From NCBI GenBank assembly GCA_014155875.1, contig JACEFZ010017850.1, forward strand, positions 86,001-150,000: 64,000 nt of DNA, written 5' to 3'. The stretch's first letter is position 1. The number at the start of each line of letters is the position of its first letter. The notes under the pieces were generated by a model. It did no database searches. It saw nothing but the letters and a program-made list of their open reading frames with translations, and was not told where the DNA came from. Origin of the DNA: Cepaea nemoralis (lineage: Eukaryota > Mollusca > Gastropoda > Stylommatophora > Helicidae). A program made the translations under genes and the position numbers. Below are positions 33,860-45,649 of the stretch, piece by piece.

Positions 33860-34245
33860 TAGTGGGAGGTCATTTTTGTTTCGACTGGAGGTCGTTTCTG
33901 TCCCGATGGGAGGTCGTTTCTGTGTCGATGGGAGGTTGTTTCTGTGTCGATGGGAGGTTGTTTCTGTGTCGATGGGAGGTCGTTTTATATGTCGATGGGA
34001 GGTCGTTTCTATGTCGATGGGAGGTCGTTTCTATCTCGATTGGAGGTCATTTCTATGTCGATTTTCGGTCGTTTCTGTGTCAATGTGAGGTCGTTTCTAT
34101 GTCGAAGGGAAGTCGTGTCTATGTCGATTTTTGGTCGTTTCTATGTCGATAGGAGGTCGTTTCTGTGTCGATGGTAGGTCGATTTTATGTCGATGGTGGT
34201 CGTTTCTGTGTCGATGGGAGTTCGTTTCTGTGTCGATGGGAGTTG
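33860..34245 (+). repeat. 22-bp minisatellite, about 17 copies
   Basis: Unit: GTCGATGGGAGGTCGTTTCT plus GT. Variants include ATTTTCGGTCG and AAGGGAAGTCG. The overlapping Gly/Arg/Phe-rich open frames follow from the period and are not a protein. Confidence 0.95.
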
Positions 34246-34339
34246 ATAACTCTTTATATAAACCAGAGAAAGATATTAAATAACAGGGACAATACAATAA
34301 AGTGCATAGAAGAGCACAGAAACCTGGACAATCGGTAAA

Positions 34340-34705
34340 CTAGCGAAAAAAAATCCACGAAGCCTTAGATATGTGGTTTCAAAGACGAACGCTGAAAATT
34401 AATTGGTTAGCCAAAATGAGCAATCGTGGACGTTTTAAGGGAAGTTGAGTCGCAAAGACAACTTATTACAAACATCACAACGAAGCAGTTATTATTTCTT
34501 GGCCACATTATGAGAAGACAAAAACTGGAACATGTTGTGACAACAGAAAAGATTTGCGAAAAGAAAGATAGAGGAAGACAGAGTGAGAATATTCTTGATA
34601 GTCTTGTGCCGTGTCAAAACATGAACTAATCCATGCCGTCGGAGATCGCAATTTGTGGAGAAACATGATCGCCCATACCAGCTAGCAAGGCACTGGATGA
34701 TGATG
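34340..34705 (+). mobile_element. LINE reverse transcriptase C-terminal fragment
   Basis: Pieces read 'ALDMWFQRRTLKINWLAK', 'FLGHIMRRQKLEHVVTTEKI' and, after a stop and frame change, 'ELIHAVGDRNLWRNMIAH'. The order and motifs match the element at 53300-53774. At least two frame changes are needed. Confidence 0.8.
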
Positions 34706-35006
34706 AAAAGAGTTAACAACGAAAACTCTTAGGACAGTAGTGGCTTTTAAGCAATACCCCAGGTAGGGGTCATGAGGATCGAGCAATTTGCATATATGTG
34801 TGCGCATGTGTGGTTCATGTGTGTAAATATGTTCGTACAATGCTGATAAAAGGGTTAAATTACTATTACCATAATAATATGAAGCAATGAAGAACTTGCT
34901 TGAGAAATGATAAATATAATATATTAGAATGGGTAACAGCAGCTATGTCACACCATTAAAAAATAATCAAAGTTCAAAATCAAAGACTGCGGATCATAAC
35001 TGGAGG

Positions 35007-35757
35007 AAGTAGGTCAGCATGGCCGAATGGATAAGAACGCGTGTTCTTACACAACCGGTGTGCTGATCTGATGGCGAGGTAGGAGTTTAACCCCTACACC
35101 GTTCAGATGGACTAAAATGTTGACCTGTCGTCCTTGACTTGGGGACGTAAATTATATGTACCTCAAGAGGATAGAGAGGGGGTGGATCCGAAGAGAATGG
35201 TAGCTGTCTCTGGAGCGGTCTCGGCTGGCAATGATTAGTTTCATCTTCGTGCCAGGGTATGCGGGAGTACAAGGAAATTAGCAGTATGTTAATGTGGAGG
35301 GCGGACGAGCCATGGACCAGGCTGACATTCTCAATGCTCTATGAGTTTGCAAGAACCAAGTGATGACTGTGACTCTACAACCATGGCCAGACTGCGAGAA
35401 CAGCAAATTAAAAGAGGGGTGGCCAAACAAGAACACTAATCTGGAAGCCAAAGAAGATTGATAATCCAACACAGAACTGGCGTCGTTAGCCGCTACACGC
35501 GGCGGGATTTGCTAAGGAGGGGATCCGAGCACTTTTGGACTGAATAGTTCGATGTGCAATGAGGATCATCTTTCGACTAACTAACTAACTATAAGTACCT
35601 CTGAAATCGGAGTGGGTTCGCCTGATGGCGAGCGACATTGTCAATGGGGCTAATCCACACGTACAATTCAGTCCAGCACGACTAGAAGTAGTGTGTACAC
35701 TAGAAGAAGTGTGTATGGACTACGCTTGAGTTCAAAGCCAGTGAACGAAAAATACAA
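35007..35757 (+). mobile_element. SINE family A, copy 2, itself interrupted
   Basis: Head 'TGGCCGAATGGATAAGAACG', body to 'GACTTGGGGACGTAAATTAT', then a foreign insert at 35164-35588, then the rest of the body ('TCGGAGTGGGTTCGCCTGAT') and the tail 'GTGTATGGACTACGCTTGAG'. A local duplication of the 'ACTAGAAGTAGTGTGTA' words lies near 35685-35715. Confidence 0.9.
35164..35588 (+). mobile_element. RNase H-type LINE end inserted in SINE A
   Basis: Reads 'FIFVPGYAGVQGN' (RNase H end motif with the usual His replaced by Tyr), later 'MARLREQQIKRGVAK' and 'HRTGVVSRYTRRDLLRRGSE', then an (ACTA)n tail. Flanking words TATATGTACCTC and TATAAGTACCTC look like a target-site duplication with one mismatch. 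It is a 5'-truncated relative of the 6127-6471 element; several frame changes. Confidence 0.75.
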
Positions 35758-35940
35758 ATAACTGGAGGCATTAAAACAAGGCATATTAATAAATTGGAAA
35801 TGATCACATGTCTACAACCTAAGCGATATGTAAGAGCTATAGCCCAGAAACAAGAAGAACAATTTCAAAGACTGACACACCACCCTACCTACCATAGGCG
35901 TAATGGTCTTGAAATGGGAAACCTAAAGCCAAAGAACATT

Positions 35941-36914
<974 letters not shown>

Positions 36915-37165
36915 AAGTTAATTGCATATCCTTTACAGGACGTCTCAGTCAAACCAGAATAATTTGCTGTTGTGATCTCTTGGCAAGTTTACGTACAGTA
37001 GTTTGCTATTGCTTTTCTGAACTGCCGTCACCCATACCATTTCTTTAAAAAAACGCAAGGCTATCTGCTGCCAAATCACCGGCAGCTGTGTTTCGATCGC
37101 GGTATGTGTTATTACGAACTACGTCCGTAACTACTTCGCCACGGAGCTGGCATTAATGCTATTAC
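36915..37165 (-). mobile_element. SINE family C, full copy, antisense
   Basis: Minus strand head 'GTGGCGAAGTAGTTACGGAC' and B-box-like 'GCGATCGAAACACAGCTG', then the core 'CTACTGTACGTAAACTTGCC' and 'GACGTCCTGTAAAGGATATG'. Confidence 0.85.
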
Positions 37166-37254
37166 TTATAAGTAAACATTAGGTACATACCTGTATCCTG
37201 TATGAGGTCACCGACTGGACTATAGTGGCAGCTGCTGTCTACTGGCTGGTAAAC

Positions 37255-37440
37255 ACCGGCCGTCTGTGAAGTTAGCTTGGCGCGTAGTAATTCCTCTATT
37301 GAACACCCTCATCTGTTGACCGTCTGTGAAGTTAGCTTGACGCTTAGTAATTCCTCTATTGAACACATTCATGGGTAGGCCGTCTCTGAAGACAGCTTAG
37401 GGTGTAGTTTTCCACAATTCAGCACCCACGATTGTGGGTC
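37255..37440 (+). repeat. 60-bp repeat, 3 copies
   Basis: 'GCCGTCTGTGAAGTTAGCTT' and 'AGTAATTCCTCTATTGAACA' recur at about 37259 and 37319, with a diverged third copy at 37379. Confidence 0.85.
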
Positions 37441-38482
37441 AAGTATAAAGGCAGCTTAGGCTGTTTTCCTTCTTTTTTTATCCACACCCATATAAGTAGA
37501 TATTCAGGATACCACTATGGAAGCGATCACAATCAATATCTCCAGTGTTCCCGACAATCACTTATACAAATCACATCTAAGAACTGGTCTGCCATTGTCA
37601 TTCCTTGGTGGCGAATTATTTCAAAGTTAAACGTGAATTGTGTTCAGAATCAATCAATGAACTCCTCCACCTGGGTAATTTAGTAACTAAGTCACAGTTT
37701 CTTACAGGTAGAATTACTAGCACCCGCGTATTTATTATCACCGTCTTAAGATAAAGTATTAACACCAATTAAATTAATGAAGACTAGAATAGTAGACAGC
37801 TCACAGTTGACATCCAGGAAATGAAAGCACGTACACACACGAAAACATAACCAACGACCATATGTCCGACCTGCTACCTTGGCCAAAGTCGTCACTCCAA
37901 TCAGTGACTTGTCTTCTGTATGGTCCCACTACAACTGTTGACACATGGTACAGGTGACTGCTTACTGCGTTTTGATTTGCTGACATCATCAGGTGACCAG
38001 TGTAAGGTAAACTATACTCACACATTCTGAAACTTGTTGGTTGAATTCTTTGAAATCTGGTCACAGAAAAGGGGAGGGGGCAGGCAGCGGATGGCGTTAC
38101 AAACTAAAGTAAATTCCCATTTTGAAGCCATGAGCGCCACGTTTGCTTAATGCTTTAAAATGTTTTCTCCATTGCTCTCATTGTTTTCTCCTTCTTTCCG
38201 TTCTTCTAATTCGGTTATTATTAGTTAGTTATTCAACAGATCATCCGCATAGCACAGCGAACCATTCAGTCCATAAGTGCTCAGATCCCCCCTCAGTAAA
38301 TCCCACAGCGTATAAGCGGCTCACGACACCAGTTCTGTGTTTGTTTATTAATCTTCTTTGGCCTCCTGTATAGTGTTCTTGTTTGGCCACACCTCTCCTA
38401 ACTTGCTGTTCTCACAGTCTGAGCATGAATGTAGATTCACAGTCAACACTTGGTTCTCGCAAATAACTTAATTCCCGTAGGG
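37441..38482. other. Unassigned stretch
   Basis: Open frames up to 87 codons (37801-38064 -) show no recognisable domain. Confidence 0.3.
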
Positions 38483-38887
38483 CAGTGGTTCTCAACCGGT
38501 GGGGAATTCCCCCCCCCCCCCCAACCGAGGGTGGAATTTTAGGGTTTCTAGGGGTGGAAATGGGGGGGGGGGGGGCGAAATTAAGATTATTTCAAGATCG
38601 CCTTAATACAAGAACAGATTACTTGATATTGTTTTCCCCTCTGTACTTTACGGTTCTGTACCTGATGCCCTTCTTAAATTCGTTTTATAACGTAAGTAGA
38701 CCTGCACATCATGTTTTATGTAGACATACAGACTTGGTCTAGTATGTATTTAGCTTCCATTTTTATTTATACTGTGTAGGGGCGGGGGAGGGAATTTATA
38801 GAGAGGACATTAGAAGGTGGGGGAGGAGGGTGACATTCTGAACATATTGTGAAGGGTGCATGAGCCTAGAAAGGTTGAGAACCACTG
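38483..38887 (+). mobile_element. hAT-like MITE with perfect 15-bp terminal repeats
   Basis: Left end 'CAGTGGTTCTCAACC' (38483-38497) and right end 'GGTTGAGAACCACTG' (38873-38887) are exact reverse complements. This sequence is the known terminal pattern of Charlie/SPIN-type hAT transposons (CAGNGGTTCTCAACC). The 405-bp interior has C and G runs and no transposase frame, so it is non-autonomous. The 8-bp flanks (CCGTAGGG and ATCTGGAC) are not duplicates. A truncated relative is at 21258-21612. Confidence 0.9.
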
Positions 38888-39258
38888 ATCTGGACCAACA
38901 AGCAGCGGTTAGACAGATTCTAAGAATATCTTGGATGAAGAAAGGCTCAAATGCATCCATACTTTAAGAGCTGAATATTGAAGAATGTTGGCTATTAAAG
39001 ACGATAAAACATAGACAATTGAAATATTTTGGTCAACTGAAACGTTACGAAAGTTTAGAGAAAAAAATAATGGCGGGGTATATGCCTGGGAAGAGAGGAA
39101 GAGGAAGGCCAAAGAGAAGATGAGTGCAGGATGTGGAGGATGATCTCCAGATGGGTGTATCAGACGCGGAACATCTTGCTTAATGATAGAGAGATTTTCC
39201 GGAAGGTTGTTATGGCAGCGAGATTCTGCAAAGGACATGCTACTGAATGAATGAATGA
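38888..39258 (+). mobile_element. LINE reverse transcriptase C-terminal fragment
   Basis: Reads 'RQILRISWMKKGSNASIL', stop, 'ELNIEECWLLKTIKHRQLKY', 'MAGYMPGKRGRGRPKRR', stop, then 'AARFCKGHATE' and a (TGAA)n tail at 39245-39260. It is a different family from 53300-53774, ending directly in a tetranucleotide tail. At least three stops. Confidence 0.8.
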
Positions 39259-39261
39259 ATT

Positions 39262-39540
39262 GGTCGAATGAATAAGAACACATATTTCAGGTGTGGTGAT
39301 GCCGAAGAAGCGGATTCAACCTCTACAACGGTTGGATAAACTAAAATTTTGACTTCACTTACTTGACTTGGGGACACAAATTATCAATGCCTCAGAAGCT
39401 GGAGTGGGTTCGCCTGATAGCGAGGGACACAGGTTATAGGGAACTATAATTTACACGCAAAACTAAGTCCAGTGCAGTCAAGTTAGTAGCGCGTGTGTGA
39501 ATTATGCTTGAGTTCAAAGCGGGCAAACGCCGAAAAACTC
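39262..39540 (+). mobile_element. SINE family A, copy 3
   Basis: Head 'TGGTCGAATGAATAAGAACA', body 'ACTTGACTTGGGGACACAAA' and 'GGAGTGGGTTCGCCTGATAG', tail 'TGCTTGAGTTCAAAGCGGGC'. It begins inside or right after the (TGAA)n tail of the preceding LINE. Confidence 0.85.
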
Positions 39541-40850
39541 TCACTCGTTGATCCGCGTTACTTACCCACACATTCACTTTCTCATACAGACACTCACTCA
39601 TTGACCGCGTTACTTACCCACACATTCACTTTCTCATACAGACACTCACTCATTGACCGCGTTACTTACCCACACATTCACTTTCTCATACAGACACTCA
39701 CTCATTGACCGCGTTACTTACCCACACATTCACTTTCTCATACAGACACTCACTCATTGACCGCGTTACTTACCCACACATTCACTTTCTCATACAGACA
39801 CTCACTCATTGACCGCGTTACTTACCCACACATTCACTTTCTCATACAGACACTCACTCATTGACCGCGTTACTTACCCACACATTCACTTTCTCATACA
39901 GACACTCACTCATTGACCGCGTTACTTACTCACACATTCACTTTCTCATACAGACACTCACTCATTGACCGCGTTACTTACCCACACATTCACTTTCTCA
40001 TACAGACACTCACTCATTGACCGCGTTACTTACCCACACATTCACTTTCTCATACAGACACTCACTCATTGACCGCGTTACTTACCCACACATTCACTTT
40101 CTCATACAGACACTCACTCATTGACCGCGTTACTTACCCACACATTCACTTTCTCATACAGACACTCACTCATTGACCGCGTTACTTACTCACACATTCA
40201 CTTTCTCATACAGACACTCACTCATTGACCGCGTTACTTACCCACACATTCACTTTCTCATACAGACACTCACTCATTGACCGCGTTACTTACCCACACA
40301 TTCACTTTCTCATACAGACACTCACTCATTGACCGCGTTACTTACCCACACATTCACTTTCTCATACAGACACTCACTCATTGACCGCGTTACTTACCCA
40401 CACATTCACTTTCTCATACAGACACTCACTCATTGACCGCGTTACTTACCCACACATTCACTTTCTCATACAGACACTCACTCATTGACCGCGTTACTTA
40501 CCCACACATTCACTTTCTCATACAGACACTCACTCATTGACCGCGTTACTTACCCACACATTCACTTTCTCATACAGACACTCACTCATTGACCGCGTTA
40601 CTTACCCACACATTCACTTTCTCATACAGACACTCACTCATTGACCGCGTTACTTACCCACACATTCACTTTCTCATACAGACACTCACTCATTGACCGC
40701 GTTACTTACCCACACATTCACTTTCTCATACAGACACTCACTCATTGACCGCGTTACTTACCCACACATTCACTTTCTCATACAGACACTCACTCATTGA
40801 CCGCGTTACTTACCCAAACATTCACTATCTCAGACAGACACTCACTCACT
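39541..40850 (+). repeat. Homogeneous 52-bp satellite, about 25 copies
   Basis: Unit 'GCGTTACTTACCCACACATT' plus 'CACTTTCTCATACAGACACT' plus 'CACTCATTGACC'. Copies are almost identical. One C to T variant (TTACTCACAC) occurs twice, near 39925 and 40185, exactly five units (260 bp) apart. The array passes into (ACTC)n on its right. Confidence 0.97.
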
Positions 40851-41330
40851 TATTTATTCATTCACTCACTTACTTACTCACTCACTCACTCACTCACTGA
40901 CTCACTGACTCACTGACTCACTCACTCACTCACTCACTCACTCACTTGCTCATTCACTCACTCACTCACTCACTCACCCCCCACCCACCCGCCCACACAC
41001 TCACCCTCCCACTCACTCACTCACTCACTCACCCACCCACTCACTCACTCACTCGCCCTCTTACTCACTCACCCACTCACTCACTCACTTACTCACTCAC
41101 TTAATAACTCCAAGGACACTTTCTATCGCTTACCCATTCATAAACACACTCGCTGACACACTGGATCACTCCACCAGTCATTCACACACTCACTCACCCT
41201 CTTACTCACCAACCCATTGACACTTCCTTACACTCACTCACTCACTCACTCACTCACTCACTCACTCACTCACTCACTCACTCACTCACTCACTCACTCA
41301 CTCACTCACTCACTCTCCCATTAACTCCAC
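40851..41330. repeat. (ACTC)n and degenerate relatives
   Basis: A tetranucleotide region with inserts of CACCC and unique words. The longest pure run is about 41230-41315. Confidence 0.95.
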
Positions 41331-41411
41331 TCACTCAGCAGTGTCTATAGTCTCAACTCATTCATTATCAAACAACACACGCTAAATTCAAGAATCAATC
41401 CATATATAAGA

Positions 41412-41436
41412 TCATGCCTCCCCCTCCTCCTCCTCC

Positions 41437-41497
<61 letters not shown>

Positions 41498-41515
41498 TCA
41501 TCATCATCCATCATC
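41412..41515. repeat. (CCT)n then (ATC)n trinucleotide tract
   Basis: Codes for Pro then His runs in one frame; there is no surrounding gene. Confidence 0.95.
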
Positions 41516-41894
41516 AGTGTCATGCCACCTGACGTGGGCAATCATAGTTCCCCACAGCTCCCAATCCCCAACAGAATGCATCAAGTGATGAGCTGATATA
41601 TTCCCTTGCCATGATGAAAAGCTGTCAACTGTTCTCTATCGCGAACGCCCTTGATCTTTTTTTCCTATTTCACCTTCTTCTTGTTGATATGCGTCATACG
41701 TTTCATGTGCCTCTCCTTTATACGTTTGTTGAGCGATCTTGTAAACCAGCAGCTCTCAATATCTAAACATTTGTTTTCTTTCCTGTCCACGGTAATCTTA
41801 TCGCCCTTTTCAACACAGTCATAACATCAGATGAAAGACGCATTGTTGAGGATATAAGCAGCAATTTAAAACAACGCATTCCGTTACTGACTAT
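41516..41894. other. Unassigned stretch
   Basis: No coding or repeat signal was recognised. Confidence 0.3.
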
Positions 41895-42028
41895 AAACAA
41901 GTTAGAAGCATATCCTTTATAGGACAAACAGTCAACTTAGGATATTTTTTTAAGGCTGTTTGTGATTCCAGGTAAGTTTACGTTCAATAGTTTGCCATTG
42001 CTTTCTGAACGATCGGCACTCATACTGT
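41895..42028 (-). mobile_element. SINE family C core, antisense, headless
   Basis: 'GAAGCATATCCTTTATAGGA', 'TTTACGTTCAATAGTTTGCC' and 'TGCTTTCTGAACGATCGGCA' match the core. Confidence 0.8.
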
Positions 42029-42184
42029 CACACGTCGTTCTTGATAATAATATCAATGTTCTTGATGATCTTTGCTTGATATTGTCGTGTGATGGTCGTT
42101 GTCTAGGTAACGATGTTCATGGTGTGTCAATTGAGATATCTAACTGTTTGAGAAATTCAAAACAATGTTTTCCCGTAGTGAATT

Positions 42185-42773
42185 TGAATAACGAAGACAC
42201 AAACAATAGATTGCACGATTTATTGCCTGGCATATTTCGCTGCATCTCGTCAGGTACATACTGCAGAAATCACACAACTTACGTGAAATTAACTAGATAA
42301 ATCCTTCAAGTTGAAATATACACAATTTCGCACAGTAATGTCGATTGTCTACCACGGTAATTTTAAGCTGACTAACATGTCTTTCTGTTTACACAATTCT
42401 GGCTTGCGTTGATAGATCATAATTGCTTCTGCAAATTTTAACAAGCGAGTATTCTGTGTTCTAAACAACACACGAAATGCAGTCTCTCTGGACACAACAT
42501 GGCGACTGGCGACAATGTGCCTGCCGATTGAAGACGCCGGGAGCTTCCGGTGTGTCGGCTCCTCGTGGCTATCATCTCCTGTGTGTTGTATCTTGTTGAC
42601 CCATTGAGGTATGTGTTCTGACACCCGTTTGTTAAGCTGTCTCTCCGTTCGGCCAATGTAAACGGCCTGGCATCTACATGTGAATTGGTAAATACAATTG
42701 TTTGTGGCGTACAGAGGAACAGGCTCTTTGACTGTTGGTGTAGGAATGGGTACGGTTTTACATCTAATGACTG
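42185..42773 (-). mobile_element. Penelope-like element, 3' end with GIY-YIG, left arm
   Basis: On the minus strand it encodes the GIY-YIG endonuclease region: 'NNCIYQFTCRCQAVYIGRTE', then 'RVSEHIPQWV' and 'FAEAIMIYQRKPELC'. The protein is identical to that of the right arm as far as 'KLKLPW'-type residues (SLKLPW), where a single base change (AAG to TAG) makes a stop. The 3' untranslated part (42185-42300) also matches the right arm. This copy lacks the reverse transcriptase region present in the right copy. Confidence 0.92.
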
Positions 42774-42775
42774 AA

Positions 42776-43724
42776 TTCAAAGATCGGTGTATCGCAAAGA
42801 AACGTGGACTGGCCAATACCTAAATTTTCAGAGCTTCACACCTGTCCAGTATAAACGGGGCTTAGTACGGACCTTGTTTGACCGTGCTAGAAAGATATGC
42901 ACCCAGGACACACTGACAGAGGAATTTGAAACTCTGAAGAATGTCTTAAACCTGAATGGGTACTCCACAGGATTTATAAAGCGCCATTGCCAACAGCCCA
43001 AACCCAAAGCAGACGTAACTACAGTCCCTAAACTCAAGGTATTCATCCAGCTAACCTTTCGAGGGGATGACGTAATGCAACGTCTACAAGACCGGCTTAC
43101 TACAGCAGTAGGTCGAACATTCTGTGCGGCAACTCCAGTCATTAGATGTAAAACCGTACCCATTCCTACACCAACAGTCAAAGAGCCTGTTCCTCTGTAC
43201 GCCACAAACAATTGTATTTACCAATTCACATGTAGATGCCAGGCCGTTTACATTGGCCGAACGGAGAGACAGCTTAACAAACGGGTGTCAGAACACATAC
43301 CTCAATGGGTCAACAAGATACAACACACAGGAGATGATAGCCACGAGGAGCCGACACACCGGAAGCTCCCGGCGTCTTCAATCGGCAGGCACATTGTCGC
43401 CAGTCGCCATGTTGTGTCCAGAGAGACTGCATTTCGCGTGTTGTTTAGAACACAGAATACTCGCTTGTTAAAATTTGCAGAAGCAATTATGATCTATCAA
43501 CGCAAGCCAGAATTGTGTAAACAGAAAGACATGTTAGTCAGCTTAAAATTACCGTGGAAGACAATCGACATTACTGTGCGAAATTGTGTATATTTCAACT
43601 TGAAGGATTTATCTAGTTAATTTCACGTAAGTTGTGTGATTTCTGCAGTATGTACCTGACGAGATGCAGCGAAATATTACAGGCAATAAATCGTGCAATC
43701 TATTGTTTGTGTCTTCGTTATTCA
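42776..43724 (+). mobile_element. Penelope-like element: RT end, linker and GIY-YIG endonuclease
   Basis: An intact 277-codon frame (42787-43620) covers the end of the Penelope reverse transcriptase (about residues 11-60, 'YLNFQSFTPVQYKRGLVRTL'), a linker with 'QLTFRGDDVMQRLQDRL', and the GIY-YIG endonuclease (about 143-240), with the Cys cluster C143/C149/C151, 'VYIGR' at 154-158 and the candidate metal-binding Glu in 'FAEAIMI' (E232). GIY-YIG of this form nicks DNA for target-primed insertion in this class. The ATG is only the first in frame; the element is 5'-truncated, so a working protein is not expected. The untranslated 3' part runs to about 43724. Confidence 0.92.
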
Positions 43725-44394
43725 AAATCTAACTGTCTCTTAATCCAACTCACCCCAGAAGTGCACCTTCACCAGTCATGAAACAAGATTGAGTTGGCGC
43801 ACATAATCATTTATTCCAGAAATAAGACGGACAGACGGAACATATATATATATATCCAGAAACAATGTAATCCATAGAATATAAATATTCTCCTCACAAT
43901 TTAACCAGCACACATCAATGTCTTCTCACGGCCTGCTTCTTATCACATCCACAAGACAGGTAATCCAGCTACTATCCACGGCTGTAAATCCTACAATACA
44001 ACCCACACATTGGGTCGGAGCTACTGCTCAACTATGCAACCCACTCTGGGTTTTAGGCCCTCACTCCCTATAGAACCCACTCTGGTTCAGGCCTGTCTTC
44101 ATAACTCGGAGAACAACACAACACGGAGATCTCTAACTCCGCTTCTCCTTAGACTACCGATCAGTTCGGCATCTACACATCAACTGCCTGAAGTCCCTTG
44201 ACTTCATACAAAGCTAACCTGTCATTCCTCCATCCCCTGGGGTCCACGCTCACCCTTCCCATTATTTTATTTCTCAGGACTGGCTGTTTTCTCATAGCCA
44301 GGTCAGTCACTTTACTGTCTCCCACTCTCATCTCCATTCTTCCTCATGCCCGGTCACTCAACTCAATGTCAATGACCCAGGCTTATGTCACATA
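43725..44394. other. Unassigned stretch, possibly part of a retroelement
   Basis: 'CTCACTCCCTATAGAACCCACTCTGG' type wording shows a short inner duplication ('CCCACTCTGGTT'-like at 44040 and 44080). A short (TA)n lies at 43842-43856. No protein match. Confidence 0.3.
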
Positions 44395-44508
44395 CCATGG
44401 AAACCAATGGAGGCGGTCTGCTTCAAAATCGCCCGCTACTGTGTTTCAAATACTGTATGCGGATTACGAATTTCATTCGTAACTTCTTGGTCACGGAGAC
44501 GCCATAAA
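44395..44508 (-). mobile_element. SINE family C head, antisense, body lost
   Basis: Minus strand: 'GACCAAGAAGTTACGAATG' and B-box-like 'GTATTTGAAACACAGTAGC' correspond to the head of the copies at 5630 and 45650. Confidence 0.65.
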
Positions 44509-44686
44509 TAAAATATTGCACGATTTCTGGATTCCAGCCGTGACTATGTAAACGGAAGGACTTCCTGCTAGTGTGAGACCTCCGTGAATATAACCTTATA
44601 GACATTCGGGCAAGGTCAGCCACGATGTGTACAATAGTTCAGCCATATCATCATTCATGTTTGTCCCCACATAACTCGACATAGTA

Positions 44687-44762
44687 CACTGCAGTATGTA
44701 GCAGGCGAGATGCAACGAAATATGCCAGGCAAGAACTCGTGCAATAGTTTATTTATGGCGTC
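44687..44762 (+). mobile_element. Penelope-like 3' UTR fragment
   Basis: 'CTGCAGTATGTAGCAGGCGA' and 'GATGCAACGAAATATGCCAG' match the 3' end of the copies at 42185-43724. About 75 bp only. Confidence 0.7.
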
Positions 44763-45055
44763 CATGTTTAGAAACAGAAATGCTATGGCAAAAATAAACT
44801 TTTGATACGCGGTAACAGTATACCACAACAAGCAATGATAAACAGACTAAATGGAAGCAGACGAAGTGGCCGGCCACGTAAACGAAATAGCAGAGACTAT
44901 GGGAATCTCGATATAAATAGCCCATAAAAGGGCAGTCTCCCGCTGTTCATGCTTTGCTTTGACACTGCAAGTTACAAGAGGAACATGATGAGATTAGATG
45001 AGATGAGATGATGACTTAGGCAGAACAAAATACTCATCAATAAAAATGAAACATT
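44763..45055. other. Unassigned, with (GATGA)n at about 44988-45013
   Basis: A short pentanucleotide run 'GATGAGATTAGATGAGATG' is the only feature seen. Confidence 0.5.
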
Positions 45056-45290
45056 GTAAAAATGAATTTAAACGCAAAAGGATCGACTTCATTGCACCGG
45101 GTTTTATCCCACAGGGCTCGATCGCTTCCTGCAGGGCGACGAATTCGGTAGCTCCAGCGACGACACCCTATCCTTTCCCTCCCTAGAAAACTTCACTCAT
45201 GAATTGAATGACAGGAAGTCCGGAAACGAACCCAAAACGTTCGGAGGGTGAGGCAGGCGCTCAACCAGTTGGTAACTGAGATCGCGCATG
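45056..45290 (-). mobile_element. tRNA-headed SINE, antisense, family G
   Basis: Minus strand reads 'TACCAACTGGTTGAGCGCCT' (A-box region like tRNAs starting GCTCAGTTGG), 'GCCTCACCCTCCGAACG' and 'TTTTGGGTTCGTTTCCGG' (B box). A body of about 150 bp follows. It is not a working tRNA: the 5' stem is not formed. Confidence 0.65.
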
Positions 45291-45649
45291 CAGCATGTTG
45301 TAGTGAACTTGAGTGGTAGATGCTACACAGACCTGGCACTGTTGTATATTTGTCAGGTCTGAACAAGTACTATGCACTCTGAGTAATAATATGGCAGCAT
45401 AAATATTGTTCATGAAGAACATGCAAAAACTGTGCACGATCAGAATAAAGATTGTCACAGTCTCTCTAAAACAGATGAAAACGGCAGATGATAGCATTAA
45501 GATAGCTTGCGTGTTAGCGTTGATGAAAGGGAGTTACTCTGATAATGCCATTAGCGCGACCGGACGACAGTTCGATGCCTACGTTTGTCGTCTCGCTAAG
45601 CGAGGCAAAGTCTGGCCACCAAATCCTTATATTTGGGTGAGCTAATGGA
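45291..45649. other. Unassigned stretch
   Basis: A 79-codon frame at 45406-45645 (+) has no recognisable domain. Confidence 0.25.

Larger units (their letters stand above)
34960..35940 (+). mobile_element. LINE fragment split by a SINE A insertion
   Basis: Left part: 'LRIITGG' (about 34987-35007). Right part: 'IKTRHINKLEMITCLQPK' and 'EEQFQRLTHHP' (from 35768). In other non-LTR elements a 'RIITGxxKTTP' segment is followed by just such a helix-rich tail, so the two halves belong together. The SINE lies between 11-bp duplicates of ATAACTGGAGG (34996-35006 and 35758-35768). Confidence 0.75.
42185..43724. repeat. Inverted repeat of two Penelope 3' ends
   Basis: Left arm 42185-42773 and right arm 43136-43724 are reverse complements with constant position sum 85909, so with no net indel across about 589 bp and very few mismatches (for example at 43669-43681). 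The 362-bp spacer holds the reverse transcriptase part of the right copy. Confidence 0.9.

Noticed and set aside
33862..34177. Gly/Arg/Phe/Val-rich repeat proteins
   Set aside because: Products of the 22-bp minisatellite in shifted frames.
38475..38895. 8-bp target-site duplication for the hAT MITE
   Set aside because: The flanks CCGTAGGG and ATCTGGAC do not match, so the classification rests only on the terminal repeats.
44010..44482. Possible LTR retrotransposon LTR
   Set aside because: No matching second LTR, primer binding site or terminal TG...CA pair with a duplication could be found.
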